From Lacibacter sediminis (GTDB lineage: Bacteria > Bacteroidota > Bacteroidia > Chitinophagales > Chitinophagaceae), in assembly GCF_014168535.1 (NCBI RefSeq), contig NZ_CP060007.1:3224001-3288000 (forward strand): a stretch of 64,000 bases of DNA, in the 5' to 3' direction. A program made the position numbers and the translations under genes. This document shows, piece after piece, positions 62,088 to 64,000 of the stretch (within the stretch, counting starts at the first letter, position 1; each line of letters starts with the position of its first letter). The notes beneath the pieces were generated by a model, which ran no database searches, was not told where the DNA came from, and worked only from the letters and a program-made list of their open reading frames with translations.

Positions 62088-62101
62088 CAACAAATTTGTT
62101 G
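62088..62101. promoter_or_regulatory. Perfect 14-bp palindrome CAACAAATTTGTTG
   Basis: Fully symmetric, 21 bp before the ATG of the YdeI-like gene and about 240 bp from the divergent Crp/Fnr start. Placement suits an operator; the binding protein is unknown. Confidence 0.45.
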
Positions 62102-62122
62102 AAGTATCCGTTATACTTAGAT

Positions 62123-62614
62123 ATGAAAATGGCCAGAGCTTATACAATTCAGAAGTTTGGAACCGGTTATATGCATTATATTGAGTTAGGCAGTGAGGAT
62201 GTTCAGCGACTGACAGCCGACGGGAATAAACGAGTTGTTTGCAAGATGAATAATAAGCTGGAAATACATGCTGCTATTATGAAAACAAAGGAAGGAATGT
62301 ATTACGTGATGATTGCTGCAAAGTATTTAAAGCAATTGAACTTAACGATCAACAGTAAAGTAACAGTGGCTATTGAAATTGACAAGACAGCATTACAGTT
62401 CAACGTTCCTGAAGAATTTGCAGAAGTAATGGCAACCGATAGCAAGGCAAAAGAAGTGTTTGACCACTTGACCGCCGGAAATAAACGAGGATTGATTGCC
62501 TTAGTGAACATGGTAAAATCAAGTGATAAAAAAATTGAGCGTGCATTATTGATAGCTGAAAAATTAAAAGCAGGTATTACATCTCCTCAAAAAATAATGG
62601 CAAGAAAACCCTGA
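62123..62614 (+). CDS. DUF1905/YdeI-like (OmpD-associated) family protein
   Basis: 163 residues from the ATG at 62123; ATG at 62129 is also possible. N-terminal DUF1905-like beta domain: MHYIELGSEDVQRL, GNKRVVCKMNNKLEIHAAI, MIAAKYLKQLNLTINSKVTVAIE. C-terminal YdeI-like helices: VPEEFAEVMATDSKAKEVFDHLTAGNKRGLIALVNM and KKIERALLIAEKL. Cytoplasmic; family members are linked to bacteriocin protection or membrane-stress tolerance, function unproven. It follows a 14-bp palindrome. Confidence 0.82.
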   Translation: MKMARAYTIQKFGTGYMHYIELGSEDVQRLTADGNKRVVCKMNNKLEIHAAIMKTKEGMYYVMIAAKYLKQLNLTINSKVTVAIEIDKTALQFNVPEEFAEVMATDSKAKEVFDHLTAGNKRGLIALVNMVKSSDKKIERALLIAEKLKAGITSPQKIMARKP

Positions 62615-62814
62615 TAATTTTTTTGGCATGCTGTCTCGCCCTCGGACATGGGTCTGCTGCAATGCATGAGCGGTTGCTGATAACACGCAACGGCGGCGTG
62701 CATATGAATTACTATTTATCCGGAACACCAACAGCGGCAAAAGATGGTTGAAGACCATAAACATGACATCAAATTAGAAAACAAGAAAGCCTGTTTATGA
62801 CAACACTGTTCGGC

Positions 62815-62842
62815 AGATCCCTCGTTCCTCGGGATGACAGCT
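62815..62842. repeat. GAGGGATCT element, copy 2 (inverted, without hairpin)
   Basis: Reads AGATCCCTCGTTCCTC then GGGATGACAGCT: the reverse complement of the element at 54856-54904 minus its 20-bp internal hairpin. It sits in the 430-bp gap 62615-63042, which otherwise shows no gene. Confidence 0.65.
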
Positions 62843-63042
62843 ATATTAGGCGGAGAGGAATATTGAGCAGTTGAATATTCGTCGGCACACGGTCTGCTGT
62901 AACCGACTCTTTGTAATAGAATATATAAATCCCGAGGTCCACTGCGTGACAGCTTGGGGCAGACTCAATAATTACTTTTTTATTGGCACGAGAATTTGCA
63001 AAAAAATAAAGCGATGTGTATCTTTCGAAGCAAATCATTACC

Positions 63043-63756
63043 ATGAAAAAAACAGCCTCCCTCTCTTTTCTTCTTTTTATGATTATCGCCGCTTGTAAAA
63101 AACCAAAAGACCTACCTGAAGAACAAATTTTGACAAGCAGAGTTTTTGTATATGACGAAGGAAGAACAAAGCAAAGTAGTCTGGGAACTTCAATATTCGT
63201 AGAAAATTCAAATCCACTAATTACTACGAAAGCCAATAATGCAGGAGAATATCAATTGCTTACCCCTTCTACAGGAGATTCGCTTGTGATTGTATGGGCA
63301 AAACCAGGGTATGGTACATACAAAGTTCATATCAAGTCTGTCAATTCATCGCTGGGAATTAATGACATTAATTTGGGATCTCCAAGTACAGTTACAGTAA
63401 ATTCTTTATCCGCAACTATGATTGGTGACAGTGTAAAACTTACAATAGATATTTCTTCTCCCAATATAACAGGAGAAAAATATGTACGATTGATCCATCG
63501 AAAAAACGCAACTGGCATATCGATTGATTCTCCAATTAAAGCCGACGGTGGAATATATCAAGTTCAAAACGGAGTTAATGTACTTACTATTGCCAAAATA
63601 GCATTTTCTAACTACGTCCCTCATACCGGCGATATAATTTATATTAGAGCCTATGGCGATTCATTCTATGGGAATTTATATTCAACCCCATCCGAGAAGC
63701 TTGTGTTTCCAAATCTTAACCGTAATACCTGCCCCGAGACTTCTTTTGCCTGGTAG
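63043..63756 (+). CDS. Lipoprotein with one carboxypeptidase-regulatory-like domain
   Basis: 237 residues from the ATG at 63043, chosen for its signal. Lipobox MIIAAC gives Cys at 18, followed by KKPKDLPEEQ. An Ig-like module (about 30-115: TSRVFVYDEGRTKQSS, GEYQLLTPSTGDSLVIVWAKPGY, GINDINLG) is followed by a second beta domain (about 120-220). Start and module resemble the lipoprotein at 14419-16770, so they may be distant paralogues. Function unknown; surface location inferred. Confidence 0.62.
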   Translation: MKKTASLSFLLFMIIAACKKPKDLPEEQILTSRVFVYDEGRTKQSSLGTSIFVENSNPLITTKANNAGEYQLLTPSTGDSLVIVWAKPGYGTYKVHIKSVNSSLGINDINLGSPSTVTVNSLSATMIGDSVKLTIDISSPNITGEKYVRLIHRKNATGISIDSPIKADGGIYQVQNGVNVLTIAKIAFSNYVPHTGDIIYIRAYGDSFYGNLYSTPSEKLVFPNLNRNTCPETSFAW

Positions 63757-64000
63757 TAACAATTGGACATTAAGATAGATTTGAAACAGAACGGCTGCTA
63801 AAATATGTATCGTTGTGCGTCGTGCTATTTGACATTTATCTACCATCGAACAACCTAATGATTAGCTAAAACTATTCCGTCGGCCCCGGGATTCAGTAGT
63901 ACAAACGTCTTCATCAAAACAATACCCGTCTTTCAGAAACAAAAAATGTATATTTAAGAGAAATACGCTCCTATGCCCAGCAATTCAGCAAATGAGGGCG
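63757..64000. other. Right-edge intergenic, possible start of a next gene
   Basis: Only the first nine codons of a possible rightward frame starting at ATG 63973 (MPSNSANEG) are present, with a TATATTTA box 16 bp before it. Too little to call a gene. Nothing else recognised. Confidence 0.3.

Noticed and set aside
57009-62842. CRISPR array among the many short repeats
   Set aside because: Repeats are few, unevenly spaced and lack regular spacers or cas genes.

Overview
The window looks like chromosomal DNA of a Bacteroidota member, most likely near Chitinophagaceae/Sphingobacteriia (inference; no marker gene is present). Evidence: Por-secretion (T9SS) C-terminal sorting domains, an outer-membrane beta-barrel receptor with a carboxypeptidase-like N-terminal domain, many SPII lipoproteins with a Cys-Lys-Lys start, DUF418, NIPSNAP and DUF4242 proteins, few Shine-Dalgarno sequences, moderate GC and short convergent terminators. 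No rRNA, tRNA, phage, insertion sequence or CRISPR array was seen.

Layout. 1-8.3 kb: a truncated serine hydrolase, two tiny Cys-rich secreted proteins, a T9SS protein, a decayed Crp/Fnr gene, a TonB-type receptor and a GH128-like glycosidase. 8.4-22.2 kb: two copies of an AraC regulator + secreted HELGH peptidase pair, a CARDB protein, an S51 peptidase bracketed by repeats, a large lipoprotein and a BNR/sortilin-like protein. 22.3-35 kb: an M28 peptidase, a beta-helix protein, a Spy-like protein, then NIPSNAP facing a DUF4242/cyclase-like/AraC fusion with a second DUF4242 protein, fasciclin, a class V aminotransferase, an SDR, a sugar dehydrogenase and DsrE. 35-42.7 kb: EcsC, three DUF418 membrane proteins, VOC, DinB, M48. 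43-52.5 kb: cell-wall enzymes (L,D-transpeptidase, lytic transglycosylase), GNAT, cyclophilin, Gfo/Idh/MocA, SGNH, and a tightly coupled hydrolase-ECF sigma-membrane protein operon. 52.6-54.5 kb: a TPP riboswitch ahead of pnuT and an overlapping acyl-CoA-dehydrogenase-fold gene. 55-64 kb: a papain/alpha-beta-hydrolase fusion, a three-X25-domain T9SS protein, an MBL hydrolase plus Crp/Fnr gene bracketed by direct repeats, a YdeI-like protein and a lipoprotein.

Much of the content concerns the cell surface: export, glycan binding, proteolysis and wall remodelling. The most unusual content is non-coding. At least three families of structured intergenic repeats occur. One (20.2 and 54.7 kb) keeps its flanks and the positions of three hairpins while the hairpin sequences differ. 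Another (14.3, 60.3, 62.0 kb) is a two-hairpin element whose copies bracket gene cassettes. The most unusual protein is a predicted cytosolic papain-lipase fusion. All family calls come from reading motifs by eye; no database search was run.
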